Notes: generated from the letters alone by a model not told the origin. Positions 41,477 to 50,404 are shown, numbered from the stretch's first letter. The stretch: 64,000 bases of DNA from Pseudoduganella ginsengisoli (GCF_009720865.1 NZ_WNLA01000012.1:1-64000), one strand, 5' to 3'. Numbers and translations: made by a program.

Positions 41477-42030
41477 CAGCACTGGGCTCCGGCTGCCATG
41501 TTTTCTGGCTCAGCATGGGTTCCCGCCACATCGGATGGCCGGTGGATTTTCTGGCGCGCGGGAATAGGCGCCAGCGGGTGGCCGTGGTCATGCCCGTGGT
41601 GGTGGCCGCCGCCATAGGCGCCTGCTTCCGGCTCAAACGCCGCGCTTTCTTCCACCACGGCCGCGCCCAGTCCCAGCAGCATGTCTTTCAGCACGGCGTC
41701 GGCGCGGATGCGCAAAAAGCCGTCGCCCACCTGCGCCTGCGTATGGCGGTTCCCCAGATGAAAAGCGCAGCGCAGCAGCGTGTGCGCATCGGCGCAGGTG
41801 ACTTTGTAGACGGGCTCGCACGCCGCCACCACTTGCACGACCATGTTTTTATCTTCCCCCGTCAGCAAATCGCCATCGCGCAGCACCGTGCCGCGCGCCG
41901 TATAGACCGCCGCTTCGTCGCCATTGGACAGCACGGCGCGCAAGCGGCACTTTTCGCGCAATTCATAAGGCAGCACCAGTTGCGCAAAGGGCTGCACCGT
42001 ACCGGTAATGCGGGTATGCAAAATAATCAT
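41476..42030 (-). CDS. ureE: urease nickel metallochaperone UreE
   Basis: 184 residues. N-terminal peptide-binding domain (LREKCRLRAVLSNGDEAAVY), then CAFHLGNRHTQAQVGDGFLR with the conserved metal His. The C-terminus carries the His-rich tail GGGHHHGHDHGHP and unusually extends 35 residues further, ending in Cys. It carries nickel to UreG. RBS AGGAGC. Confidence 0.96.
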   Translation of the reverse strand: MIILHTRITGTVQPFAQLVLPYELREKCRLRAVLSNGDEAAVYTARGTVLRDGDLLTGEDKNMVVQVVAACEPVYKVTCADAHTLLRCAFHLGNRHTQAQVGDGFLRIRADAVLKDMLLGLGAAVVEESAAFEPEAGAYGGGHHHGHDHGHPLAPIPARQKIHRPSDVAGTHAEPENMAAGAQC

Positions 42031-42038
42031 GCCAGCTC

Positions 42039-43739
42039 CTAGAATAAAAAGTAGCGCTGCGCCATCGGCAGTACGGCAGCCGGTTCACACGTCAGCAATT
42101 GGCCATCGGCCCGCACTTCATACGTTTCCGGGTCCACTTCCATCAGCGGCGCCAGGCTGTTGTGCACCATGTCGGCCTTGCGCAAGGTGCGCATGTTTTT
42201 CACGGCCATCACGGGCTTGTTCAATTTCAGCTGCGCGGCGATGCCTGCATCGAACGCGGCCTGCGATACGAACGTGACGGACTTTTTCAGCCCGCCGCCA
42301 AACGCGCCAAACATGTGGCGGTAGTGCACCGGCTGCGGCGTGGGTATCGATGCATTGGGGTCGCCCATCTGCGCGGCGGCGATCATGCCGCCCTTTAAAA
42401 TCATTGATGGCTTGACGCCAAAAAAGGCGGGCTTCCACAGCACGATGTCGGCCAGCTTGCCCACTTCCAGCGAACCCACGACATGCGACACGCCATGCGT
42501 GATGGCGGGGTTGATCGTGTATTTCGCGATGTAGCGCTTGACGCGGAAATTGTCGTTGCGGCTGGAGTCCTCCGCCAGCGGCCCGCGCTGTACCTTCATC
42601 TTGTGCGCAGTTTGCCACGTGCGCAGGATGACTTCGCCCACCCGCCCCATCGCCTGCGAGTCGGACGACATCATGGAAATGGCGCCGATATCGTGCAGGA
42701 TATCTTCGGCCGCAATGGTTTCGCGGCGGATGCGCGATTCCGCGAACGCCACGTCTTCCGCAATGGCGGCGTCGAGGTGGTGGCACACCATCAGCATGTC
42801 CAGGTGTTCGTCCAGCGTATTGACCGTGTACGGCCGCGTGGGATTGGTGGACGATGGCAGCACGTTGGCCTGCCCGACTGCCGCAATGATGTCCGGCGCA
42901 TGGCCGCCGCCCGCCCCTTCCGTGTGGAACGTGTGGATGGTGCGGTCCTTGAAGGCGGCCAAGGTATGCTCGAGGAAGCCTGCTTCATTGAGCGTATCGC
43001 TGTGGATCGCCACTTGCACGTCGTAGCGGTCCGCAACAGACAGGCAATTGTCGATGGCCGCCGGCGTCGTGCCCCAGTCTTCGTGCAATTTCAAGCCGAT
43101 GACACCGGCCTGGATTTGTTCTTCCAGCGGCAGCGGCATGCTGGCGTTGCCTTTGCCAAGGAAACCCAGGTTCATGGGGAAGGCATCGGCTGCCGACAGC
43201 ATTGCGTGGATATGCCACGGCCCAGGCGTACACGTGGTGGCCGCCGTGCCGACCGCCGGTCCCGTGCCGCCGCCGATCATCGTCGTGACGCCGCTCATCA
43301 GCGCTTCATCGATCTGCTGCGGGCAAATGAAGTGGATGTGCGAGTCGATCCCGCCCGCTGTCACGATCATGCCTTCGCCGGCAATGATTTCCGTGGCGGC
43401 GCCGATCACGATGGTGACGCCAGGCTGGATATCGGGGTTGCCCGCCTTGCCGATGGCGGCAATCAAGCCGTTTTTCAAGCCGATGTCGGCCTTGACGATA
43501 CCCCAGTGGTCGACAATGACGGCATTGGTGATGACGGTATCCATCACGTCGGCGTGGGGCCGCTGCGACTGGCCCATGCCATCGCGGATGACTTTGCCGC
43601 CGCCGAATTTCACTTCTTCGCCATACAGCGCAAAGTCTTTTTCAATTTCAATGAACAGTTCCGTATCGGCCAGCCGGATGCGGTCGCCCACGGTCGGGCC
43701 ATACATTTCCGCGTACGCGGCGCGTGAGATTGTCGCCAT
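42039..43739 (-). CDS. ureC: urease alpha subunit
   Basis: 566 residues. Catalytic subunit that hydrolyses urea to ammonia and carbamate. Nickel ligands are complete: GGIDSHIHFICPQQ (HxH), GLKLHEDWGTTP (carbamylated Lys), VAIHSDTLNEAGFLEHT, HTFHTEGAGGGHAPD and MMSSDSQAMGR (Asp). The flap has MVCHHLD. Ends FLF. AAGGATAACC precedes the start, 2 bases after ureB. Confidence 0.98.
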   Translation of the reverse strand: MATISRAAYAEMYGPTVGDRIRLADTELFIEIEKDFALYGEEVKFGGGKVIRDGMGQSQRPHADVMDTVITNAVIVDHWGIVKADIGLKNGLIAAIGKAGNPDIQPGVTIVIGAATEIIAGEGMIVTAGGIDSHIHFICPQQIDEALMSGVTTMIGGGTGPAVGTAATTCTPGPWHIHAMLSAADAFPMNLGFLGKGNASMPLPLEEQIQAGVIGLKLHEDWGTTPAAIDNCLSVADRYDVQVAIHSDTLNEAGFLEHTLAAFKDRTIHTFHTEGAGGGHAPDIIAAVGQANVLPSSTNPTRPYTVNTLDEHLDMLMVCHHLDAAIAEDVAFAESRIRRETIAAEDILHDIGAISMMSSDSQAMGRVGEVILRTWQTAHKMKVQRGPLAEDSSRNDNFRVKRYIAKYTINPAITHGVSHVVGSLEVGKLADIVLWKPAFFGVKPSMILKGGMIAAAQMGDPNASIPTPQPVHYRHMFGAFGGGLKKSVTFVSQAAFDAGIAAQLKLNKPVMAVKNMRTLRKADMVHNSLAPLMEVDPETYEVRADGQLLTCEPAAVLPMAQRYFLF

Positions 43740-43741
43740 GG

Positions 43742-44068
43742 TTATCCTTGCGGTGGGGTGTCGCTTAACTTGCCGTTGACGGCGCCATTGAAGCCATGCA
43801 CTTCGCGCAAGCCGCCCAGCTTGACCAGTTCCACGGTGCGCTGCTGGCCTGGTTCAAAGCGCACGGCGGTGCCGGCTGCAATATTGAGCCGCATGCCATA
43901 CGCTTTCCACCGCTCGAATGACAGCGCGGGGTTGACTTCAAAAAAATGGAAATGCGAGCCGACTTGCACGGGGCGGTCGCCGCGGTTCGCGACGGTCACC
44001 ACTGCGGTTTCACGGCCTGCGTTCAAGCCGATTTCGCCTTCTTCCAGTTGGGTTTCACCAGGGATCAT
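43742..44068 (-). CDS. ureB: urease beta subunit
   Basis: 108 residues from ATG 44068 (MIPGETQLEEGEIGLNAGRE), the normal UreB length. VGSHFHFFEVNPALSFERWK, RLNIAAGTAVRFEPGQQRTV and VHGFNGAVNGKL are typical. Lies 10 bases after ureA. Confidence 0.97.
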   Translation of the reverse strand: MIPGETQLEEGEIGLNAGRETAVVTVANRGDRPVQVGSHFHFFEVNPALSFERWKAYGMRLNIAAGTAVRFEPGQQRTVELVKLGGLREVHGFNGAVNGKLSDTPPQG

Positions 44069-44078
44069 GGCGGCTCCT

Positions 44079-44381
44079 TCAAGGTATGGGGTGATGCACG
44101 GTAACGAGCTTGCTGCCATCAGGGAATGTCGCTTCCACCTGGATGTCCGGGATCATTTCCGGCACGCCTTCCATGACGTCGGCGCGGCCCAGGATGCGCG
44201 TGCCTTCATCCATCAATTCCGCCACGCTTTTGCCGTCGCGGGCGCCTTCCATGATGGCGGCCGTGATCAGCGCCACGGCTTCCGGGTGGTTGAGTTTCAA
44301 GCCGCGCGCGCGGCGGCGTTCGGCCAGCAAGGCGGCGGTAAAGATCAGCAGCTTGTCTTTTTCACGGGGTGTCAGGTCCAT
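44079..44381 (-). CDS. ureA: urease gamma subunit
   Basis: 100 residues from ATG 44381 (GGAGACCCG upstream): MDLTPREKDKLLIFTAALLA, LNHPEAVALITAAIMEGARD, PDIQVEATFPDGSKLVTVHH. Full length. 16 bases after ureD. Confidence 0.97.
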   Translation of the reverse strand: MDLTPREKDKLLIFTAALLAERRRARGLKLNHPEAVALITAAIMEGARDGKSVAELMDEGTRILGRADVMEGVPEMIPDIQVEATFPDGSKLVTVHHPIP

Positions 44382-44397
44382 CGGGTCTCCTCTCGAT

Positions 44398-45330
44398 TTA
44401 TGTGCGCCAGCTGCGCGGCGCCAGCGCCGCACGGCCCAGCAATGCGGGACGGATCAGGCGCATGGCGGCCAGCATCAGTTCGCGGGCGGCCTCGCTGTCG
44501 TGGCCCAGGTGGCGCACAGCCAGCACGTGTTTGCCGGCCAGCGTGGCGCCCCAATGGGCGGCGCCAGCCTGGATGCCTGCCGGTGCGCCGCTGGCTGCGT
44601 TTGCGGTAGACGCCGCGCCGTGCACGGCGCCGGGCTGCGATTCACCCAGCGCCCGCACCGCGGCCAACAAATCGGCTGAAAATGCCGCCCCCACTGCCAG
44701 CAGCGTGGCGCACACGGTATGTCCGGCCAGCCCCAGCGGGCTGGCTATGGTGTGCGGCGTCAGCACGCCCTGTTCCCACCACAGCAGCTTGCCGCCACGG
44801 CGGATGTGCGTGCGCTGGTGGATGCGTCCTGTATTCAATGATTCGCCGGAAGCGCGCCGTCCCAGGCAAAGGATTTCGCAGCCCACGTACGACGCGTCCG
44901 CCGCCAGCTCGACGCCATGTTGCAGCTCCACGTGCGCATCGTCATAAAAAATGCTTTCCTGCGGCAGCCATTCAATGGCGGCGCCCGCGCCGGCAGTCAG
45001 CTGCACTTGCTGGCCCGACGTCTTGCCATTGGCCCGGTACCATTTCGCGGCGCCTGGCGTCGTCAGCACCACATGGGCGCCCTCTGCGGCCGTGGCGTCC
45101 AGCGCCAGCCGGTCGCCGCCCACGACGCCGCCGGGCGGGTGAATGACGATCGTGTGGCACACGTCAGGGCCTTCCGGATACAGGGGCTTTTGCACGCGCA
45201 GCGGGCCGCTGTGGCGCCTGCCTGTCAAGCGTGTCGCACCGCTGTCGCGGGCATAGGCCAGCGACAGGTGCGCATGCCAGCCTGCATGGCAGTCGGCGGA
45301 GGATGGGTGAAGCATGCTGCTGTCCGGCAT
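44398..45330 (-). CDS. ureD: urease accessory protein UreD
   Basis: 310 residues from ATG 45330 (45315 is also in frame). Beta-helical scaffold protein: LQK-like PLRVQKPLYPEGPDVCHTIV, HPPGGVVGGDRLALDA, VLTTPGAAKWYRANG, EWLPQESIFYDDAHVE are all UreD hallmarks. First gene of the operon; a sigma-54 promoter ends 30 bases upstream. Confidence 0.95.
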   Translation of the reverse strand: MPDSSMLHPSSADCHAGWHAHLSLAYARDSGATRLTGRRHSGPLRVQKPLYPEGPDVCHTIVIHPPGGVVGGDRLALDATAAEGAHVVLTTPGAAKWYRANGKTSGQQVQLTAGAGAAIEWLPQESIFYDDAHVELQHGVELAADASYVGCEILCLGRRASGESLNTGRIHQRTHIRRGGKLLWWEQGVLTPHTIASPLGLAGHTVCATLLAVGAAFSADLLAAVRALGESQPGAVHGAASTANAASGAPAGIQAGAAHWGATLAGKHVLAVRHLGHDSEAARELMLAAMRLIRPALLGRAALAPRSWRT

Positions 45331-45359
45331 AGTGTCCCTGAAGTGTTTGAAGGGGATTC

Positions 45360-45375
45360 AGCAAAAGACGTGCCA
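45360..45375 (-). promoter_or_regulatory. sigma-54 promoter of the urease operon
   Basis: On the minus strand TGGCACG-TCTT-TTGCT matches the -24/-12 consensus (TGGCACG-N4-TTGCW) at every core position. The transcript would start near 45347, about 17 bases before the ureD ATG. Confidence 0.88.
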
Positions 45376-45403
45376 GCAACTACGTGCATTTCTCACAGTG
45401 TCG

Positions 45404-45450
45404 CGCACCACAGTGGAGCAGTCCATGGAAACATGCACCAGTGTGGCGCG
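45404..45450. promoter_or_regulatory. two NtrC-like enhancer sites
   Basis: CGCACC-ACAGT-GGAGCA (45404-45420) and TGCACC-AGTGT-GGCGCG (45434-45450) both fit the NtrC dyad TGCACC-N5-GGTGCA with two to three mismatches overall. Their centres are 30 bases apart, about three helical turns, and they lie just upstream of the sigma-54 promoter. Confidence 0.7.
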
Positions 45451-45489
45451 TGCGCCCCTTCAACCTATCCGCCTGTATAGTCGGTGGGC

Positions 45490-46803
45490 ATGACTGCTTA
45501 CCAATGGTTCATGCTGATCGGGTGCCTGATGCTGGCACGCGGGCTGGCAGCCACCACGCTGGCGCGGCTGCCGGTCACATCCGCAATCGTTTATCTTGGC
45601 CTCGGCCTGGTGCTCGGTCCCGCCGTGCTGGGCGTATTCACCGTGAATCCGCTGGCGCAAGCGCCGCTGCTGGAAACCATGGCGGAACTGGCGGTATTGA
45701 TTTCCTTGTTTTCCGCCGGCGTGAAAATGCCCGTGCCCTTCACGTGGGCGCGCTGGCAGGCATCGATCCGGCTGGCGTGGCTGTCGATGGCGGTATCTGT
45801 GGCGCTGGTCGCATGCTTTGCCTGGGCCGTGCTGGAACTGGAACCCGGCGCCGCCATCTTGCTGGGGGCGATCCTCGCTCCCACCGACCCGGTATTGGCG
45901 ACCGACGTGCAAGTGCGCCACGCGGGCGACAAGGATAAATTGCGCTTTGCGCTGACGTGTGAAGCGGGCATGAATGACGGCAGCGCATTTCCCCTCGTGA
46001 TGCTGGGGCTGGGTTTGCTGGGCTTGAATGAGCTGGGCCAGTTTGGCTGGCGCTGGGCCGTGCTGGACGTCGTGTATGCAACGTGCGCCGCGATTGCCAT
46101 CGGCATTGGCGGCGGCGCGCTGCTGGCGCGGGTGGGCTGGGCATTGCGGGGCACGGATCCGCGCCATGAAGTGCTTGACGACTTCGTGGGGCTGGGCTTG
46201 ATTGCCGTCGTCTATGGCGTCAGCGTGTGGCTGCATGCATGGGGTTTCCTGGCCGTGTTTTTTGCCGGGGTCGCGCTGCGCCAGACGGAATTGACGCTGG
46301 CCGGCATGCCGCGCGACCGGCACGGGTTGTTGAAATCGGCGCCCCCATCCACGGCGCGGGCAGAGAGGATCGACAGCGAAACCGTTGCGCAGGGCGATGC
46401 GCCGCTGACCGTCAGCGGCGAATCGCTGATTTTCAAGGAACACCTGGAACGGCTGTCGGAACTGACGCTGGTGCTGTTGCTGGGCGCCGCCATTTCACTC
46501 TATACGTGGGACTGGCGCACGTGGAGCACGGCGCTGTTCCTGTTTGCCGTGGCGCGGCCGTTGAGCGTGTATATCGGGCTGGCGGGATCGGGTGTGCGGG
46601 GACGGATCAAGGGTATTGCCGCCTGGTTTGGCGTGCGGGGGATTGGCTCCGTGTATTACCTGATGTTTGCCATCAACCACGGCATTCCGGCCGTGCTGGC
46701 CAGCACATTGATGGACATTACGCTGGTGACGATCATGCTGTCCATCCTTGTGCATGGCACCAGCGTCAAACCGCTGTTTGACCGCTTCTGGCCGGACCGC
46801 TGA
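45490..46803 (+). CDS. CPA1-family cation:proton antiporter
   Basis: 437 residues from ATG 45490; a GTG six bases earlier is in frame. About 12 helices. GAILAPTDPVLATDVQVRHA is the core ion-binding motif, with LTCEAGMNDGSAFPLVMLGL and the later IAAWFGVRGIGSVYYLMFAI, all typical of NhaP/NhaO-type Na+(K+)/H+ antiporters in the inner membrane. A hydrophilic loop of about 45 residues (SAPPSTARAERIDSETVAQG) interrupts the second half. Divergent from the urease operon; sharing the nitrogen-regulated region may be accidental. Confidence 0.9.
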   Translation: MTAYQWFMLIGCLMLARGLAATTLARLPVTSAIVYLGLGLVLGPAVLGVFTVNPLAQAPLLETMAELAVLISLFSAGVKMPVPFTWARWQASIRLAWLSMAVSVALVACFAWAVLELEPGAAILLGAILAPTDPVLATDVQVRHAGDKDKLRFALTCEAGMNDGSAFPLVMLGLGLLGLNELGQFGWRWAVLDVVYATCAAIAIGIGGGALLARVGWALRGTDPRHEVLDDFVGLGLIAVVYGVSVWLHAWGFLAVFFAGVALRQTELTLAGMPRDRHGLLKSAPPSTARAERIDSETVAQGDAPLTVSGESLIFKEHLERLSELTLVLLLGAAISLYTWDWRTWSTALFLFAVARPLSVYIGLAGSGVRGRIKGIAAWFGVRGIGSVYYLMFAINHGIPAVLASTLMDITLVTIMLSILVHGTSVKPLFDRFWPDR

Positions 46804-46925
46804 ACGCTGCCTTGCGTTGTGCAAGCGCCACAAGCATGCTTATTCACGGCAACTGTGCTGCAGACATGCCTTAACCACGCCAAAATGGTGCAAGTAGTGC
46901 TGCCTGTCTTCGACCACGACACCCC

Positions 46926-48650
46926 ATGGCCAGCTCTTGCTCCCCTTTCATACTGCGCATCCTGTTCCTGCTGTGCATGGCACTGCCGGGCTGTGCAACT
47001 GCTGCCCCACAGCAAGTTTTATCCGTACATGGCTTGCCGCAAGGTTCGCTGGGCCGCTATGCGCAAGTACTGCAAGAAAAAGGCCCGCCGCTGACCTTGG
47101 AAGCAGCGCAATCGCGCTGGCGCAGCGGCGCGTTCACGGCGGGCAGCTCTGCCGTGTTCAATACGGGGATCGGCGCGCGCCCGCTGTGGGTACGGCTGGC
47201 CCTGCGCAATCCCGGTGATGCCGCCGTGCCGCTGCGGCTGGCGGCCGGCGCCACGTGGCTGGACCAGCTCGATATTTATCTGGTGCAAGATGGCAAGCCG
47301 GTAGCAGCGTGGCCGGCCGGCGATGAACGCAGCGAGGCGCATCCGCCCAATCCCGCCATCGGCTACACCATCGACTTGTCGATCCCGCCAGGCGATGTGG
47401 AACTGTACTTGCGGGCCGACTCCACCGATCCGCTGGTGCTGCCTGTCGAACTGCTGACACCGCAGCAAGCGATGGCGCAGGAACGCCGCAACCATTACTG
47501 GTATGGCTTCCTGTACGGCGTGATGCTGGCGCTGGCCGCGTTTAATTTGACGTTGTTCGCCGACTTGCGCCAACGCAGCTACCTGTATTACTCGCTTTAC
47601 TTGCTGTGCCTGGTAGTGGGCAATATTGCTTATACAGGCCACGGCTATGCATGGCTGTGGCCGAATGCGCCGCATTTCCAGCGCTACGTGATCCTGGGCA
47701 TGATGGGCTTGCTCAGCGCAGTCGGTCTGCTGTTTGCCTGCAGCTTTTTATCGGTGGCCGACCACGCGCCCCGCTTATTGCGTGCGGTACGCTGGTACAT
47801 CGGTGCAGGGTTGCTACTGCTTGCTTCGTTAATTGCATTTGATGAGCACCTTGCCACGGCGCAATCCGCGTTTGTTTACATGACAACGTTCGCCGTCATC
47901 ATGGTGGCGCTGGGGACGCTGGGCGTCGTGCGCTGGCGCGCGCCGGCCGCCCGCCATTTTGTCGTGGCCGCGTGGTGCGGCATGCTGGGCGCCAGCCTGA
48001 CGGTGCTGGCTGTCTGGGGGTTCTTGCCATACACCACGCTCAGCTACCACGGGCTGGAAGCCGGCGTGCTGCTGGAAGCTGTGCTGCTGGCGCGGGCTGT
48101 CGCTTACCGCATGCGCGTACAGCAAGACGCCACGTTGCTGGCCGAGCGGCTGGCCGGCACGGACCCGCTGACGTCGCTGCCCAACCGGCGCGCGTTTATC
48201 GAGCGTTCAGCCGTCATCTTGAAACTCGCGGACCGCAAGCAGCGCGCCGCCAGCGTCATCATGCTGGACCTCGACCATTTCAAGCGCATCAATGACGAAC
48301 TGGGCCACGATGCGGGCGACCGCGTGCTGGTGGCGGCAAGCGCCCTGCTGCAGCAAATGTGCCGCGCCAGCGATATCCTGGCGCGCTGGGGCGGCGAGGA
48401 ATTCATTATTTTGATGCCGGATACGACCGCGTCGCAGGCCGGCGTGTTTGCTGAACGGCTGCGCGTTGCCATCCAAGAAGCCAGCGCCGCGTGGCGGCCG
48501 GATGGGCAGCCTGTCACGGCCAGCTTTGGCATTGCCGAGCGGCGCGAAGGGATGCCGTTCAATGCGCTGGTCAAGGCGGCGGATGTGCAACTGTATGCGG
48601 CTAAACAGGGCGGGCGCAACCGGGTGTGTTTTCAGACGCGGGCAGCGTAG
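46926..48650 (+). CDS. 7TMR-DISM diguanylate cyclase
   Basis: 574 residues. Signal peptide (ILFLLCMALPGCATA), a periplasmic 7TMR-DISMED2 domain at about 30-165 (ARPLWVRLALRNPGDAAVPL), seven helices at 185-395 (YGFLYGVMLALAAFNLTLFA onward), then GGDEF at 410-570. The active site is WGGEEFIIL (GGEEF) and the product-inhibition I-site RASD lies five residues before it, so it should make c-di-GMP and be feedback controlled. The input is likely a carbohydrate-like ligand. No obvious RBS at 46926. Confidence 0.9.
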   Translation: MASSCSPFILRILFLLCMALPGCATAAPQQVLSVHGLPQGSLGRYAQVLQEKGPPLTLEAAQSRWRSGAFTAGSSAVFNTGIGARPLWVRLALRNPGDAAVPLRLAAGATWLDQLDIYLVQDGKPVAAWPAGDERSEAHPPNPAIGYTIDLSIPPGDVELYLRADSTDPLVLPVELLTPQQAMAQERRNHYWYGFLYGVMLALAAFNLTLFADLRQRSYLYYSLYLLCLVVGNIAYTGHGYAWLWPNAPHFQRYVILGMMGLLSAVGLLFACSFLSVADHAPRLLRAVRWYIGAGLLLLASLIAFDEHLATAQSAFVYMTTFAVIMVALGTLGVVRWRAPAARHFVVAAWCGMLGASLTVLAVWGFLPYTTLSYHGLEAGVLLEAVLLARAVAYRMRVQQDATLLAERLAGTDPLTSLPNRRAFIERSAVILKLADRKQRAASVIMLDLDHFKRINDELGHDAGDRVLVAASALLQQMCRASDILARWGGEEFIILMPDTTASQAGVFAERLRVAIQEASAAWRPDGQPVTASFGIAERREGMPFNALVKAADVQLYAAKQGGRNRVCFQTRAA

Positions 48651-48671
48651 GGGGAACACTATGTACAAAAG

Positions 48672-48740
48672 CCGGTTTTAATAACGATCGCTAACTACTG
48701 TGAAACCATGCTGTTTCACTATAAAGCGTACTAAAACCGG
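48672..48740. repeat. nested palindrome after the cyclase gene
   Basis: CCGGTTTTA (48672-48680) pairs with TAAAACCGG (48732-48740); inside, GTGAAAC (48700-48706) pairs with GTTTCAC (48713-48719). It begins 22 bases after the cyclase stop and ends 83 bases before the DUF3606 start. Could be a terminator variant or a small mobile repeat. Confidence 0.6.
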
Positions 48741-48822
48741 ACCCGCGCCGCACTAGGTGGAATAGCGCACAGAAGCCTGCCCTGCTTTGCCCATACTGGG
48801 AGCCTCTGATAGGGAGGCCATC

Positions 48823-49008
48823 ATGCACGACAACGTACTGGAACCCGGCCCGCAGCCGGATGACCACATCAATGTTTTGGTTGAGTCCGACGTCGCCTAC
48901 TGGACGCGCGAACTGGGTGTGCCGCGTGAACGGCTGGCCGAGGCCATTGAGCATGTGGGCGCGCGGGTGGCCGATGTGCGGGCGTATTTTGCGGCGCCGG
49001 CGCATTGA
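48823..49008 (+). CDS. DUF3606 small protein
   Basis: 61 residues from ATG 48823 (AGGGAGGCCATC). DDHINVLVESDVAYWTRELG, VPRERLAEAIEHVGARVADV, RAYFA is the DUF3606 pattern (INv.e..ev.YWt..lgvs...L..av..vG). Function unknown; members are small cytoplasmic proteins sometimes linked to stress. Confidence 0.85.
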   Translation: MHDNVLEPGPQPDDHINVLVESDVAYWTRELGVPRERLAEAIEHVGARVADVRAYFAAPAH

Positions 49009-49053
49009 TGGCGCGGTTCCGCCCAACAGTCCGCGAACTGGCGTGAGGCTACC

Positions 49054-49449
49054 TCATTTTTTCTTGCGCTCCCAACTCTGTAAGCGCGTAACCTTTTGAA
49101 TCGACCCCGGAAAGATACCGAAATTGCCGCGATCCTTCGCACTGAAAACACCTTCTACCAGCACATACCCACCGCTGAACTTTTTCGACGCGCGGATTTG
49201 CTGATCGTCCAGGGATATCCAGACTGCGTTGGACAGCAGGGATTTGTCAAAGTCTTCCCTGTGTAAGTACAGCGCGTTTCCTTCAAATTCCAAATTCAGG
49301 AAAGCCATCACGCGGACTGGCTTGCCATCATATAGTTGCGGGTTCGCAATCAGCTGGATCATCGAGACGTCTTGAAGCTCACTTGCTTGGGTACTGGCCG
49401 CGCAAAGGCACATCAGCGCAACAATAAACGTATGTAAAAATTTTTGCAT
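49054..49449 (-). CDS. exported hypothetical protein with OB-like pattern
   Basis: 131 residues. Signal peptide FLHTFIVALMCLCAASTQAS. The mature part (VSMIQLIANPQLYDGKPVRV, MAFLNLEFEGNALYLHRED, GGYVLVEGVFSAKDRGNFGI) has the strand spacing of small exported OB-fold proteins. No family name assigned. It lies in a patch that is more AT-rich than the rest of the window and is followed on the same strand (upstream) by a lipoprotein gene. Confidence 0.65.
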   Translation of the reverse strand: MQKFLHTFIVALMCLCAASTQASELQDVSMIQLIANPQLYDGKPVRVMAFLNLEFEGNALYLHREDFDKSLLSNAVWISLDDQQIRASKKFSGGYVLVEGVFSAKDRGNFGIFPGSIQKVTRLQSWERKKK

Positions 49450-49510
49450 TGCTAACTATCCGTAATCACATCGGGCTTTCCCCGTAGTCCTGCAAACTGC
49501 GCGCAACCGC

Positions 49511-49969
49511 TCACAGCGACACGCTGCGAATTCCACAATTCACCTCACGAACCTTTTTCGGAATAGTGCCGCCTTGCGCATCCACGAAAAGAATAATAAT
49601 GAGACTATCCTCTGAGATGATCGAGCGGTCCAAACCAAGTACGCCAGTCAACGCTACAGTGCCAGGTGACGCTGAAATCGTGGTATCCAACCGAAACTGC
49701 AACTTTTTCCCTGCGCCAGCCGCCAACCGTTCTTCAGCATCTATCAGATCCAATCCGACAAAGTTCGAACGGCAGAACTTGGAAAAATCTGTATAAAACT
49801 GCGCGGGGGTCGTTTTCCAGCGGTTTAATAAATCTTCCCGGAGCGCTTTCCCAAGCACCGTATTCGCAGACACTTGTAAATTAGCTGCAGGCTCTTGGCG
49901 GCAAGCACTGCATAACAACTGAATGGTGATCAGTACTACCACAATCGAGTAGCGTTGGATCTGCCGCAT
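49511..49969 (-). CDS. putative lipoprotein of unknown function
   Basis: 152 residues from ATG 49969. Residues 1-22 end in LLCSAC, a likely lipobox, so the mature protein would begin at Cys and sit on a membrane. The rest (LGKALREDLLNRWKTTPAQF, DFSKFCRSNFVGLDLIDAEE) is not recognised. The ATG shares one base with the TGA of an upstream open frame (TGATG), suggesting it was coupled to a gene that is now broken. Divergence in base use from the neighbours suggests transfer. Confidence 0.6.
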   Translation of the reverse strand: MRQIQRYSIVVVLITIQLLCSACRQEPAANLQVSANTVLGKALREDLLNRWKTTPAQFYTDFSKFCRSNFVGLDLIDAEERLAAGAGKKLQFRLDTTISASPGTVALTGVLGLDRSIISEDSLIIILFVDAQGGTIPKKVREVNCGIRSVSL

Positions 49970-50290
49970 CACTTCTTATCCTTCACCGGAAATTCGTTCA
50001 CTGTGGTGCTGACCTGACCGGAATTTTTTAGCGACCGGCGTATCTTCATGGTACAGATTTTCACATGCTTCGAGAACGGTCTAAAGATTCCCGCTACGAA
50101 ATTAAACGTGGTTCGTTTTAGACCTGTGCCCTAATAAAATAGATCGGCTTCGATTTCCCCTTTGGATTTGTAGACGATACTCGACCTACCTTGGCCGTTT
50201 TCAGACCGGCCTGGCCTGCCGTGGCCTGAAATGGGCCGCATTAGACTGCAAGCGATTTGCGAGCCCTGCCCCCACCCGCCGCCGGGCGAT
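49969..50290 (-). pseudogene. decayed reading frames in an AT-rich patch
   Basis: Between 49969 and 50404 no intact gene is visible. One minus frame is open for 53 codons before TGA 49969 (ending VSTTVNEFPVKDKK) after a TAG at 50133; the same frame is open again upstream (GRSSIVYKSKGEIEADLFY) back to about 50290. This looks like the 3' part of a gene interrupted by a nonsense codon, though a second frame (VGRVSSTNPKGKSKPIYFIR) also looks coding, so the reading is uncertain. Confidence 0.35.
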
Positions 50291-50404
50291 GTTCACCTGA
50301 TTGCTATTCGAATACCTGCGGCTGGCTGGGACAATTTGTCCCGATGTCTGGGCATTGCTTTCAAGTACCATACCTTCATCAAGTAACCGCCAGGAAGTAG
50401 CCAA

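Noticed and set aside
39949..42042. 697-codon plus-strand frame across the urease accessory genes
   Set aside because: Low-complexity antisense of ureG, ureF and ureE.
46804..46925. NtrC-like dyad (CACGCC-N5-GGTGCA) before the DISM cyclase
   Set aside because: Only one half matches well and no sigma-54 promoter is near.
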